Shown here in pieces: positions 1 to 11,239 of a DNA stretch of 64,000 bases. A model generated the notes under the pieces. The model was not told where the DNA came from. It did no database searches and saw only the letters and a program-made list of their open reading frames with translations. How positions within the stretch are numbered: position 1 is the first letter of the stretch; each line of letters begins with the position of its first letter. The DNA is from Vombatus ursinus (Eukaryota; Chordata; Mammalia; Diprotodontia; Vombatidae): assembly GCF_900497805.2 (NCBI RefSeq), contig NW_020948739.1, positions 10,613,968-10,677,967 of the forward strand, in the 5' to 3' direction. Both the position numbers and the translations under genes were made by a program.

Positions 1-394
1 AGTTTTTGTAGCCTTATTTTAGTGATTTCTAAGCCCATTAACAAAGATTAAACAAAAAAATGTAGGCAATTGTCAGGTGACCACACTAATCAATAACTCA
101 GATATGTACAATAAAAAGATTAATGTGCATGCAGAGGAAGAACAATTTGTATAGTCATGATTTATGGACTGGTTCCCATTTCTAGTGTCACACCTACTCT
201 AGAGACATTAGGTTTATTTGTAGATATATGAAAGGCTCTTCTGAGCCTTGGTTAAAAAAAGAAGGTGGCTTTTTTGGGGGGGATGTGGAAATCTTTGATT
301 TTATCCCTTTGGAGATCTCCATTTGAGGAATTTTCTTCCACTTATGCAGATCAATAATTGCTTTGAAACTTATAGCCTTAGAAAGCTGTTGGAG
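1..394. other. Unassigned AT-rich sequence
   Basis: No coding frame or repeat family was recognised here. It contains short homopolymer runs, including a G-run near 275, and nothing that looks like an exon. Confidence 0.4.
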
Positions 395-505
395 GGTACT
401 GAGAGGTTAAGTAACTTGTCTGGTATCATGTAACTAAGGAGAGATGGGACATAGACCCATGTCTTCCTGACTCTGAGGCCAGGTCTCTATCTTCTTCACC
501 AGGAC
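395..505 (-). repeat. MIR-type CORE-SINE fragment
   Basis: The pattern GAGAGGTTAAGTAACTTG, then CATGTAACTAAGGAGAGATGG, then CCCATGTCTTCCTGACTC is the reverse complement of the tRNA-related half of MIR-type SINEs. The copy is short and diverged. Confidence 0.6.
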
Positions 506-663
506 ATAACAAATTTATTTGCAGAAATTCAAACCATTTTTATTTACTGATATTCCTAATCAAAGGGTAACTTGTTACTCATTCAATAATTAATTCTGAA
601 AATAGAAGTTGGTGGAATACTGGTGGAAAATATTGTGGTTATAATGGCTGGGGAGGTAGTCCA

Positions 664-835
664 CAGAATCATAGACTCTTAGGGTCAGAAGGGATCTCAA
701 AGGTCACTTACTCCTTTCTACAACATACTCTTTCCAACTTTAGCTTGAAGACCTCCCAGTGAGACCATTCTCTATGAATTCTTTCAACTTCCCTTAGCTA
801 GTCCTAAAAACTTATTAGCAGCAACCATCACTCTT
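664..835 (-). mobile_element. CR1/L3 LINE 3' end
   Basis: AGAATCATAGACTCTTAGGG followed by CTACAACATACTC and GCTTGAAGACCTCCCAGTGAG is the reverse complement of the 3' tail of the CR1/L3 family seen repeatedly in this window. Only the 3' end is recognisable. 836-1095 is pyrimidine-rich with no assignment. Confidence 0.55.
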
Positions 836-1095
836 TCCTTCTTCTCTCTGGTAACCTATGAAGGGGCATCCTTCCTGATTCTAGTTGTAACTCCTCTGTG
901 TTCTTGCAGCCATTTCATCTGACTTCTGTTAGGGTACACCTCCATCTCCTCCCTTGTCCCCCTCCCCTATCTCTCATGCATCTTCATCCTTTCTCTCTGT
1001 AGTGGGTTTTTATTACCTGCCTATAAAAATGCTCAGACCTCCCCAGTTGCAAGAAACAAAAAAAAAAGAGAAAAAATATTTAACCCATCTATCTT

Positions 1096-1935
1096 CTGAT
1101 TCTGTCTCTCTCCTCCATCCTGTACTCATCCAAAAAAGATTTTTTACACAATCCCTTCATTTCTTCCCCACCTACCCCACTGCCTAATCTCTTCTTCACA
1201 CTTTGTTAAGTTTTCTTGCTTGACTCTTCTACTGAAACTTATCTCTCAAAGGTCACAAAAAACCTCTTGATTGGAAAAAGACAAACCTTGCTGCTAGCAG
1301 TTTTCACGCTACTTCACCCCCTCTGCAGTATTGGACATAGTTGAACACCTCCTCCTTTGGGTGCTGTTCCTTTCCTTGCCTTCAGAGATACCATGTTCTC
1401 TTGGCTCTCCTCCTTTCTTTTTGACCTCGCTTCTTCAATGTCCCCTGGTTCATCATCCTTTACTCTTAAAAGAGAGTCTTCACCAAAGTTCACTTCCTAG
1501 CCCTCTTCTCTGTATAGAGAATCTCTACTGTAACAATCTCACATTAGAGCTTCAAACTACCAGCACCATGCAGATGTCTCCCTGATCTGTGTCTCTACCT
1601 CTGACCTCTCTTCTGTACTCCAGCTACTTATAAGATAGCTTCATCTGGGTTACCTACAAGCATATCAAACTCAACATGTCCAAAATGAACTTTATCATTT
1701 TTCCTCCTAAACCTGTTTCTTGTTATTATTTCACTTTTTCTATTGTTGACATCACTATTCACTTAGTGTCCTATATATAAGACTTTGGTATTATTTTTGA
1801 CAATCAGGTCTCCATGTCTTATATCCAATCAGTTGTGAAATCATCTTGATTATTCTACCTCTACTACATTTTTTACATCCGTCTTGTCTTCTTATACCAC
1901 CCTACTGCAATTTTTCATTATGAATCTCCCTGACA
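1096..1935 (+). mobile_element. L2 LINE fragment (decayed ORF2)
   Basis: The segment follows the L2 ORF2 reverse-transcriptase to C-terminal layout. It has a decayed stretch like 'HPLLLDTLFSLG', then CATGCAGATGTCTCCCTGATC, then CAAACTCAACATGTCCAAAA, then a stretch ending near TACTGCAATTTTTC that corresponds to the L2 'LDYCN' region. No long frame remains. The 84-residue frame at 1331-1585 is a remnant. Confidence 0.6.
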
Positions 1936-1939
1936 ATTT

Positions 1940-2632
1940 CAGTTGACTAAAAAGTCAATGTGAGTCAGTGATATCATATGGCAGCCATAGAAATTAATAG
2001 GATCTTTAGTTAAGGAAGCATGGTGTCCAGGAATAAGGAAATGATAGTCCCATTATTTTCTGCCCTGGTCAGGCCATATTTGGAGCATGATATTTAGTTC
2101 TTGGTACTGAAGTTTAGGAAATACACTGGCAATCTAGAGCAGCACTTCTCAAATGGTTGCACCATCATATGGGGTCATGACCTACAGTTTAAGAAGTGCT
2201 GAAGAAGTCATGAGTGGAAAAAGTTTAAGAAGCCCTAGAGGACCTATAGTAAAGGGTAACCAGAATGGTGAATGAACTCGAGTCCATAACACACGGCAGT
2301 CATTTGAAATAATTGACATATTTAGTCTGGAGAAGAAAAGACTCAGTGGGATATAATAAATTTCTTCAATTATTTGAAGGGCTGTCATGTTGATGAGGAG
2401 TTAAACTTCTTCAGTTGGACCCTATAGAAGCAATGGTTGAAAATTGCAAAGGCTATCCTAACAGATTCATAACTGGGGTAAGCTACCTTAGAAGGTAATG
2501 GTTTCCCCTCATTGGGGGGTTCTTTAAGTGAAGGCTAGAACTCTAGGTATTTGGTAGTTTGCAGAGGGAATTTCAGATATGGGTGAAATAAGATGGTCAC
2601 TAAAGTTCCTTCCAACTCTGAAATTATGTGAT
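1940..2632 (+). mobile_element. CR1/L3 LINE 3' part, split by a hAT MITE
   Basis: GGAAATGATAGTCCCATTAT through TTTGGAGCATGATATTTAG matches the CR1/L3 'VIVPLYSALVRPHLEYCVQ' region. TTAGTCTGGAGAAGAAAAGA matches 'FSLEKRRL'. The 3' tail follows, ending TAAAGTTCCTTCCAACTCTGA. The copy is interrupted at 2140-2232. Confidence 0.7.
2140..2232. mobile_element. hAT-type non-autonomous DNA transposon (MITE)
   Basis: A 93-bp insert sits in the CR1/L3 copy. It starts CAGCACTTCTCAAA, contains the GGGGTCATGA core typical of short hAT elements, and ends GTTTAAGAAGC. ATCTAGAG (2132-2139) and CCCTAGAG (2233-2240) look like a diverged 8-bp target duplication, 6 of 8 matching, as hAT elements make. An internal end-like copy (TTTAAGAAGTGCTG, to 2201) also mirrors the start. 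Confidence 0.6.
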
Positions 2633-2639
2633 ACTTTTC

Positions 2640-3810
2640 CTCTCTGGACAGATCTTGTGTTTTCTCACCTCTGTGCCATTGTTCATATTATGTGTTCACT
2701 CTCAGATACATCATTAGTTCCTGTGAGTTCAGTTATCATCTCTATGCAGATAATTCCAATCTCTATATATTTATCCTTTGTCTCTCTCATGAGCACCAGT
2801 CCAAAATCACCAGTTGACTATTGGCCAATTCAAAATGAATGTTGCGTAGGCATTTCAAACTCAACATTTCCAAAAACAACTCATTATCCTCACCCTCAAC
2901 CCACTCTTCTTCCAAATATTCCTATTATTCTCATGGCCATAACCATCTCTCTAGTCATTCAGATTCATGACCTCAATGTTGTCATAATCTCCTTGGCTCA
3001 TTCACTTCATCTATCACTTCGATCAGTTGCCAAATATTATCATTCTTGCCTCCACCACATTTTTCACATCCATCCTCTTCTCTCCACCCATGTAAGAACC
3101 ATCTTGGTTTTTTAGATCCTCATAGCTTATCACCTGGATGATTTCAATAACTTACTAATTAGTCTCCTGCCTCAAGTGTGTCCCTACAATGAATCATCCT
3201 CCATACGGCTTATAAAAATGATATTTATAAGGTACATATATTATCACATCACTTCCCTTCACAATAAACTCCAGGGATTCTAAAATAAAAGACAAATTCA
3301 TTTGTTTATCATTTAAAGGCCTTTCCAACCTAGCTTCAAGCTACTTTTCTAGGCTTATTATACATTTCTCCTTTTCATACACTCTCACATACCATCACAC
3401 TTTTCTTCTTGCCGTTCCTTATACAGGACATTCATTTAATTTCATACCTCTATGCCTTTGCACAAATTGTCTCCTACATCTGGAATGTACCCCTTCCTCA
3501 TTTCTGCCCTTTAGAATTCCCATATTCCTTTAAAACTAAACTTAAGTAGTGATCCTTACATGGGGCCTTTCTTATTTGCCTCTGGTTGCTAGATCCTCCA
3601 TGCTGAAATTTACTTTATATGAACTAATATACTTTATTTGAATTAATATGAACTTTATATAAATTAATATATGAACTAAATATTTATTCTCCTGATAGAA
3701 TATAAAGTCCTTGAGGGTAAGGATGGTCTCATTTTTGTATTTGTATTGTCAACACCTAGGGTAGTATCTGTTACATAGCAGGCATTTAGAACATGTTGAA
3801 TCATCAATTA
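2640..3810 (+). mobile_element. L2 LINE, ORF2 C-terminal part and 3' UTR
   Basis: CATCTCTATGCAGATAATTC, CAAACTCAACATTTCCAAAA, CAATAAACTCCAGGGATTC, CCTTTGCACAAATTGTCTCC and the tail GTCCTTGAGGGTAAGGATGG follow the L2 order to its 3' end. The 178-residue open frame at 2579-3115 is a decayed L2 stretch, not a gene. Confidence 0.7.
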
Positions 3811-3825
3811 ATTATTCTGTATCTG

Positions 3826-4490
3826 ATAGGTGACAATTTTGAAAGGAAAGCAGTGGTCATTAAAAGTTAGTATGGCTTTATCAAGAATAAATATGCTAGA
3901 TTTTTCTTTTTTTTATAGGACAACTAGGATGGCAGATCAGAGAAATCCCAAGTACATATATTTAAATATAACAAAGTATTTGAAAAAAATCACCCGTTTT
4001 CCCATACGGACAATATAGAGAGATGTGGTTTAAATAATAGCACAGCTAGGTGGATTCATAACTCACTGAATGTCCAGATATGGTAGTCTTTAATAAATTG
4101 ATTTCCAATTAGATAGTTCTGCAGGAACCCGTCTTTGATATTGTAGTATTCAATATTTTCATCAGTGACTCCAATAAAACCATAGAATGCATGTCTCTAA
4201 AATTTGCTGATGAAACAAAGTTAGGATAGTTAACCCATTAACAGACAGAACCTGCACAAACCTCAACAGATTAGAGTAATGAAATGAAGCAGATAAGGTA
4301 AAATTCAGTGGCTGAGTTCAGAAATCACCTCTGCAGATTTGAGGTTGGTGAGGTGTGACTGGACAACAGTTTGTGTTGGAAAATGCATTTGGTCATTTTT
4401 GGTGTATTACAAACTCAATTTGAGTTAGGATATGGTGTGGTAGCCAAAAAGTTAGTGAACTTTGTGAAAGGCAACTTGGAAAAAGGTACA
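3826..4490 (+). mobile_element. CR1/L3 LINE, reverse-transcriptase region
   Basis: The order of motifs matches a CR1/L3 reverse transcriptase: an 'ACQTNLISF..R' equivalent near 3890-3930, 'LDFSKAFDK' decayed near 3960-3990, 'WI..SLNVQ' near 4050, 'LKFADETKLG' near 4195-4235, then 'NSLCWKMHLVIFGVLQTQFELGYGVVAKK' up to about 4460. It is heavily decayed. Confidence 0.6.
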
Positions 4491-4507
4491 TCATTCCAAA
4501 AAAAGGG

Positions 4508-5345
4508 ATGCTAGTTCTACTGTACTCTGCTCTGAACTCCTCTTTCTCTCTAAAGCTTCCCTTTTTCCTAACTCCCCTATTACTGTCTAGGACATCACCA
4601 TCCTCATTGTCACCCTCAACTCCTCACTCTCTCACAAAGATCAAATATAACATCCTCCATTTGGCATTCAAAGCCCTTCATAACCTGCTCTCCCCCACCT
4701 TTCCAGTCTTCTTTTACCTTATTTCCCATTATGTACTCTTTGATTTAGTGACACTGGCCTGCTGGCTCTTCCACAAAAAGATACTCAATCTGTTGGCTCT
4801 GTGCATTTTCTCTGGGTGTCTGTAATGCCTGGAATGATTTGCCTCCTCAGCTCTACCTACTGACTTCCCTGACTTGCTTTAAGTCCCAACTAAAATCTCG
4901 TCTCTTACAGGAAGACTTTACCCATGCGTCTTAATTCTGGTGCCTTCCCTCTCCAGGGGGTCCTCTTTGATGCAGTGATACTGGAATCCTTACTGTTCCT
5001 CTAACAAGACATTCCACCTCGCAATTCCAGGAATTTTCATGTGCTGTCCTCCTATGCCTGGGTTGCTTATCTCTGTCTCTTGGCTTCCTTCAAGTCCCAG
5101 CTAAAATCCCACCTCTTTAGGAAGCTTTTCTTGATCCCCTTTAGTTCTAGTACCTTCACTCTGTTGATTATTTTAAATTTATCTTGTATATATCTTATTT
5201 GTACATAACTGTTTACCTGTTGCTGCTTTCATTAGATCGTGAGTTCCTTGAAAGCAGGAATTGTCTTTTACCTTTCTTTATATCCCTAATGCTTAGCACA
5301 GTGCCTGGGACATACTAAACAATTAATAAATGTTTATTGACTGAT
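4508..5345 (+). mobile_element. Two L2 LINE 3' parts joined head to tail
   Basis: The first copy (to about 4960) encodes a recognisable L2 ORF2 C-terminus ('ILHLAFKALHNLLSP'). The second (about 4961-5345) re-enters upstream and runs to the L2 3' end with GCTTAGCACAGTGCCTGGGA and AATTAATAAATGTTTATTGA. The block around AAGTCCCAACTAAAATCTC (4883) recurs as AAGTCCCAGCTAAAATCCC (about 5093). Confidence 0.7.
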
Positions 5346-5865
5346 GGCTTTAGTTGAAATATATCTGAAGTACTGGATTGAGTTCTAGGTGCTATGGTTT
5401 AGGAAGGATATAGATAAGACCATCAATGGTACAACCAGACAAGGACAATCATTTGGCAAGGGAATTGGAGAACATGCCATATAAGACTCAATTGTAGGAT
5501 CTGAGGATGTTTATCCTGGAGAAGATAATATTTATTAGGTGGGAGGCATGATAGTGTTAAAGTAGTGGAAAAAGAAGGATTTAACTGGGTATCTTTGGTT
5601 CCAAAGGGTAGAACTTGAAACAACGTGTGGAAGTTGCAGACTCCAACTTATACTTATTATAATGGAAAACTTCCTGACAATCTGTTCTGCACACAAATGG
5701 GATGGGCTACCTTGGGACAGAATGTGTTTTGCTTCCCTGGAGGTATTCAAGCAAAGGCTGGGTGATTACTTCTCTGTGATGTTATAGAGGAAATTCTCAT
5801 TCAGGTGTGGATTAAATTAGATGATAGATGAGTTAACTTCTAACACTGATATTCTATGATTCTAT
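5346..5865 (+). mobile_element. CR1/L3 LINE 3' end
   Basis: GGAGAACATGCCATATAAGA, GTTTATCCTGGAGAAGATAA, GGTAGAACTTGAAACAACGT and GGAGGTATTCAAGCAAAGGC are the ordered landmarks of the CR1/L3 3' region. The copy ends with TGATATTCTATGATTCTATG, the family 3' terminus. Confidence 0.7.
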
Positions 5866-5869
5866 GTGA

Positions 5870-6360
5870 ATACCTTCTCTCCTCCCCATCTCTTGAATGC
5901 TTACCCATCATTTAAAGCTCAATTCAAATGACACTTTCTCTGTGAAGGTTTTTCTGAATTCCTATATTGATGATGACCTCCCTCCTTGACCTCTAATGAG
6001 ACAGTATGGTACAGTGGAAAATATGCTGCATTTGGAATCAAGGGACCTAGATGTGCACCAAATTTATGGCCTTAAGCAAATGGCTTTATCCCTATAGACC
6101 TCAGATTACTCATCTGTAAAATTTAGAAGCTGGATGAGATGGCTCTTCCAGTTCCAAATCTATGATTCTCTGACCTTGGACAGCACTTTGTCATAGTTCT
6201 CTATAAAGTATTCTTGTTTGCTTTTTTTTTTTAAACCAGTATATGTTCCTTTTATCTTTACCACACTACAAACTCCATAACAACAAGACCAAGACCCACC
6301 CTAGAGAGTTCTTTATTTAATACTAATAAATGTTTGCTGAATTTCATTGAATTGAACTGA
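5870..6360 (+). mobile_element. L2 LINE 3' end split by a SINE
   Basis: CATCATTTAAAGCTCAATTC and GACCTCCCTCCTTGACCTCT are L2 3'-region landmarks. After the inserted SINE the copy resumes at GGACAGCACTTTGTCATAG and ends AATAAATGTTTGCTGAATTT. Confidence 0.65.
6001..6172 (+). repeat. CORE-SINE (MIR/THER type) inserted in L2
   Basis: ACAGTATGGTACAGTGGAAA is the tRNA-like head, CTCATCTGTAAAATTTAGAA the CORE region, and CAGTTCCAAATCTATGATTC the 3' tail. Confidence 0.7.
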
Positions 6361-6419
6361 ATCCAAAGTCTCCTGAGCTGGCCCACTTTACTTTTGAAGT
6401 ACTCTGAATTGTAAGAGAG

Positions 6420-6900
6420 ATTTTTTTTATACTGAGTAACTTCTGCTCATTTTTCCTAGTTCTACCATCTGAGTAGCATTTAAGTAGAACAGATGCAATC
6501 CTTCTACTTGAAGATGGCTTTCATGTCATTACCCAGAGGAAAGTAGATGGTAAAGTGGAGAGAATACTGGGCGTGGCATCAGGAAGTCTTGGATTCAACT
6601 TGGCCCTCAGACACATAGCTGCATGACCCTGGGGAAGTCCATTTGCCTCTTTTAGTATCAGTGTCCTTAACCATAAAAAATGGGGATAATAATAGCCCAG
6701 CTCTGCAGGTCTGTTGTGAGGATGAATTGAGATAGTATTTGTAAAATACTTTGCAAACCTTAAAGCACTAAATAAATTCTACTGTTATTCTGTCCCATTT
6801 AAGTATGGTATCATCCAGGCTAAACATCTTTAGTTCCTTCAGCTGATGATCTATGTATGGTGTGTTCTCCTCAGTATCCTGATCACTTGGCTTCAGAACT
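6420..6900 (-). mobile_element. CR1/L3 LINE 3' part split by a SINE
   Basis: TCCTAGTTCTACCATCTGAG and CTTGAAGATGGCTTTCATGTC before the insert, and CCAGGCTAAACATCTTTAGT after it, are consecutive pieces of the reverse-complemented CR1/L3 3' region. Confidence 0.65.
6532..6790 (+). repeat. CORE-SINE inserted in CR1/L3
   Basis: The copy has a head near GATGGTAAAGTGGAGAGAAT, then GCATGACCCTGGGGAAGTCC, GGGGATAATAATAGCCCAGC and TTTGCAAACCTTAAAGCACT. This is the longer MIR-like CORE-SINE type with the TAATAATAG block. Confidence 0.75.
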
Positions 6901-7724
6901 CTGGTTTTTCAATGCTCTTTCTACAATATAAGTAAATATCATCAGTTTAGGTACATTGAAGATAAAATGCATTTTAGCAGTTTTAGTATCAGAGAATTAT
7001 TTTGAAAAATCAATTACCGTACTGGGAAAGACTCATTCATTACTACTGAAAATTAAATTATAATTATTTATACATGAAATTATATGTAGACATCATATAG
7101 ATTCAGGCATGTATTTAATCAATTGGTGCTCAAAGAGTAAATTAATTTTTGTGATTCCTTACTTAGCATGTGATGGAAAATCATACTTTTTTGTAGAAAT
7201 TTTCAACTATGTATATGCTGCCATATGTGTTTATAAATTAACCATTCTTGAATCAGTTATGTAATGGCTGAGCTTTAAAAGGACATTCTTGATATTTTCA
7301 AGAGCTAGCATCATAATTTTTAAAATTGATGAGGCTTATTTTTGTATTCAAAACACCTCAATAATACTTGGTTGTGAATAGCTACTCACATGAATAAATT
7401 TATTTTTTCACAAGTTCTTGATTTTTTTCTCTGGGATGTTTATGCATAGGAATGCAGAGAAGCAAGTTCAGTGAATTTGATTGCATTATATTTTCATCAT
7501 TCCAAAAATGTATCTCAGCACTCCAGGTAAGATACATGTTATGCTAATTAACCCAGGGCAATTAATAGATTGAGTTTGTTCATTTACCAGGATACCTTCC
7601 AAGGATTTTCCTGGGATTTGTTTTGCATGTGGGCCCTATGACCTATTGGATAGGAGTAGATAAATGGAAATAAATTGAGCATTTTTTCCATGTCCTTTAA
7701 ATTACTGAATTTGTGCAGGGTCAA
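6901..7724. other. Unassigned AT-rich sequence
   Basis: No gene or family was recognised. A short SINE-like tail (CTGAAGTCCCTTTCAGCTCTAAATC) lies just beyond it at about 7739-7765. Confidence 0.4.
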
Positions 7725-7799
7725 GAGGCTTCACACTGACCTCTGAAGTCCCTTTCAGCTCTAAATCTTTTGTTGTTAGATCCTATGAGATACCCTGAG

Positions 7800-8929
7800 A
7801 ATTCACCTTGAGCTAAAGAAGAACTTAGGCTTATCCATTATCTTTGTGCAAGTTAAAAAAAAGGCAAAAGAGAAAGTGGAAGCATGATACTGTGGAATGT
7901 TGCATCAATTTGCTTTCCTAGTATAATTCTAGAGGGCTTTGAGCTCATTGCATAAGAAGTCACTGCTCCCTTAAGAGAACTGCACAAGCAGCTAGTTGTC
8001 ACTAGAGGGCTCAGCAGCAGATACATTGAGGAGAGCAGCTTTTGAGAGGTGCTGACAGAATATCACTGAGCTGTCCAGCTGCTGATAGCCCCAGGCACTA
8101 TTTTCAGATCTGGGGATTTCTCATGGGAATAGATGATGGTTAAGGGGCATTGGAAAGCTGCTTACAGAGCTAAGTTCAAGGGGGTATTCACCAGCTCCTA
8201 AAGGAGCAGCGTATAGGTCAGGCATTAGGAGTTTATCTGGGAGGAGGGCAACCTTATGGATGTTCAGGTGTCAGGAACTCCTTAAAGAGCTGCCAGGTTA
8301 GGGTATCAGACTAAGGATGGCCTTACTCTTTGGAGGAACCTGCCCTCTCCTACTACAACATGATATCTTCTTCAAGGTAAAGCATATATCAGCCTTTTAT
8401 GTAGTTGCAAGGGAAGGGTAGAAATTGGGCCTGTCAAAAGATAACAAAAAATCCTCTCCAGCTCACCGGGGAGGGGGGGAGTGGAGTTCCAAAAGAAAGT
8501 CTGGTTGGTGGCTCAAATCAGTAACAGGGAATGTGAAATATAATTTGGTCCTTAGATTCCTGGAGGAGGGTGTGGCCCAGAAGTGAGGGTTATACTAAAT
8601 TTCTATTCCCTGCTAATTTTGTCCAAAGTACATAGAATATATTTGTAGTTAGATGTTAATTCTTAGATTTTGTTAGTTAATCTCTTAGCCATCTTTGTAT
8701 CCCTACTCTTTTAAGCCAAAATTTTGGTATTACAACCATCTATATCATAGTTGAAATAATTTGGGATAAAGTGCAGAGCATAGCCCACATTGAATACAAA
8801 GTAGCCTATATATAATCATTGAAAAAGAATGAATGGATCTGATTTGCACTGTCATGCTTATTTTCTGCAGTTTTGACACTAACTTTTAGATGCTATATAT
8901 CTGACAAGAATTGAGTTGTTAGTTCCCAA
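7800..8929. other. Unassigned sequence with a GC-richer patch (7955-8600)
   Basis: The patch is noticeably richer in G and C than its surroundings and repeats short motifs such as AGAGCTGC, CTCCTAAAGGAG and GAGCAGC. I could not match it to a coding exon, because stops occur in all frames, or to a repeat family I know. Confidence 0.4.
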
Positions 8930-9610
8930 GTCCCAGAATTTCAGAGTTCAAAGGGGCTTCATGTTTCCTGGTCCAATCTAGATCTGAACAAAAACACCCT
9001 CTATGGCATCTGATAAATAGTCATCGTGTCTTTCTTTGGAAACATGTAAAGAGGAGAAACTCACTACTTTTTAAAGCATTCCATCTTAATTCTTGGAGAG
9101 CTCTAATTATTAGGAATTATTTCCCCTCTTGACGTCAAGCCTAAATTTGCCTCTCTATATAATCCATCCATTCATTGCTTAATAGCGTATAGGTTTTGCA
9201 TTCCTTTGCACTTCTCCTCAGGGTCAAGAAAAAAAAGTTTAATAATCCCTCTTCCACATGGAGCCCTATACCTACAGATAATCATCATTAATTAATCTTC
9301 CCTGACTTTTATCTAGCCAAACGTCCATGGTTTGTTTAGCCAACCCTTGTATGACATGATCATAAGACCATACACCATCCTTTTTGGATGTCTGAATGCT
9401 CTGTAGCTGAATGTCTTTCCAAAAACATCATGCTCAGAACTCACCATGATACTGCAGATTAAATATGACCCCTGGACAGTATGCTTCTCTCAAAGCAGTC
9501 AGAGTCTATTAGATTTTTTGGCTGCCATATCACACTATTCTACATATTGAGCTTGAAGTCCACTAATTGACTACCATCTTTACCTAAAAAACTGCTATAA
9601 AGCTACACGT
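8930..9610 (-). mobile_element. CR1/L3 LINE 3' part
   Basis: CAGAATTTCAGAGTTCAAAG, ATTCTTGGAGAGCTCTAATTATTAGG, ATCCCTCTTCCACATGGAG, CTCAGAACTCACCATGATACT and GGCTGCCATATCACACTATT are ordered landmarks of the reverse-complemented CR1/L3 3' region. It is truncated and diverged. Confidence 0.65.
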
Positions 9611-10375
9611 CTGTCTACAAAACTACTCTAATAGCTTGTGAAATGGATGCTTCAGAGCCTAGAACTCTTTTGATCAACTTTAGTGAGAGGATGGAATGCA
9701 GTTCTATAACAGGAGTACTCATCCAGGAGTCCATGGTTCCATACCAAAGTGATATAGGGGATTGTTTGCTTGAGTCTTAACTTCAGCAACTTCAGTAACT
9801 CTCCACTTTGCTTTGGCCAGGGCTAGTGTTTGCTTTCAACTGGAAGTACAACATACAAATAGCAAGTTTTTATGTTCTTTGTAAAGAATGAAACTTGAAA
9901 GGCAGCAAACAAGTACTTAATAGGGATGATCAAGTTGTGACTCAATACATTTGGGGGGGCAGGCTTTTGCTCAAATAATGCATCACACATGCTTGGAAAG
10001 AAAATTGATAAACACCAACCCTAAACTATACCAAATGATCAACTTCTTGATTGAATTTACTTTGTGTCCAAGTCTACAGAGTTCTTGTAACCTTTGAAAG
10101 ACTATAAAGTCATGAAGAGATTCAGGAGAACTGAAGAATTTTTATGTTGTTGAGTATTTAGAAACTCATTTTCTTATCTAGAGGATCAACATTAGATTAC
10201 TGTTCTTTAAAGTACAGAAATGTATGTCTATGTAAAATATGTACACACATGCATGTATATGCACATGTACAATTAATTTTCACCTTAGGGTGGTTTTGTG
10301 GGGGGAGGGGAGGTTCTTGTTGGTATGCCCACTTTACAGTTTCTAAGAACTTTGAAGAACAGATTTGCATGTATA
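9611..10375. other. Unassigned sequence
   Basis: No gene, RNA or repeat family was recognised. Ends against a SINE whose target duplication lies at 10366-10375. Confidence 0.4.
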
Positions 10376-10635
10376 TCTGTTGTTATTCAGTTGTTTTTCA
10401 GTTGTGCCCAATCTCTGTGACCCCATTTGGGGGTTTCTTGACAAAGATCACTTGAGTGGTTTATTATGTCCTTCTCAAGCTCATTTTACAGATGAGGAAA
10501 CTGAGGCAAACAGGCCTAAGTGACTTGCCCAGAGTCACACAGCTGGTAAATGTCTGCCGCCAGATTTGAACTCAGGAAGATGAATCTTCCTGACTTCAGG
10601 TCCAGCACCCTATCCACTGTGCTTCCTAGCTGCCC
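10376..10635 (-). repeat. MAR1/WSINE1-type CORE-SINE, full length
   Basis: In reverse it reads from the GGCAGCTAGG-like head (complement at 10625-10634) to the CAACAAC-type tail at 10380. TTTTACAGATGAGGAAACTG and CCCAGAGTCACACAGCTG mark the middle. TGCATGTATA (10366-10375) and TGCATGTACA (10636-10645) form a 9/10 target duplication. Confidence 0.85.
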
Positions 10636-10645
10636 TGCATGTACA

Positions 10646-11163
10646 CCTAATAATGCCTAATTTGGTGCTTTGAATCTCATGAGGATTCAATAGTTGGTGT
10701 TTTGTGAAAGCAATGACACTTTTGTTTTTTGTTCAAAACACTGCAGACAATCATACTGATGCTTCCTTTGGCCATCTGTGGCTACTTTAGTTTTGTCACA
10801 GATCGCGACAACAGTAGGAAGTCAAGAGAGTAACAACATAAAATCAAATGAGATTTGTATATAACCCTCATTGTCATATGTAGAAGAGAGGATATGCACC
10901 AGTTGGAAATTTCTGTTTATGTGGTCTGAGATACAACCCTTTGTCTGGAAGGAAGGACGGTCCTTCAAGGTTGGTTTTGAGGTTATTGGTGGAGTAGCTC
11001 ACACTGCGCTTACCTAATTACACAGTGCTTGAGCTGGAAAATTAAATGTTCTGGTAAGCTTCCCCTCCCCCGAGATGCTGTCCTCTCTCATTTTCTGCCT
11101 TTGTGTTCATCTTTCTCTTCTTATTTTTTTCCATCTGTGCATTTTTCTTTCTTAAGGGTTTGT
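10646..11163. other. Unassigned sequence
   Basis: No feature was recognised. Two Ser/Leu-rich frames starting at 11029 and 11103 run into the adjacent TCTG/TC microsatellite and are artefacts of it. Confidence 0.4.
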
Positions 11164-11197
11164 TCTCTGTCTCTGTCTCTGTCTCTCTGTCTCTCTG

Positions 11198-11237
<40 letters not shown>
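11164..11237. repeat. TCTG/TC microsatellite
   Basis: Pyrimidine-strand repeat that moves from CTCTGT units to a pure TC run. Confidence 0.95.

Positions 11238-11239
<2 letters not shown>

Noticed and set aside
2579-3115. 178-codon plus-strand open frame
   Set aside because: It coincides with a decayed L2 ORF2 region and shows no other domain.
8930-9610. Possible host exon in a conserved-looking stretch
   Set aside because: Ordered landmarks show it is a reversed CR1/L3 3' region.
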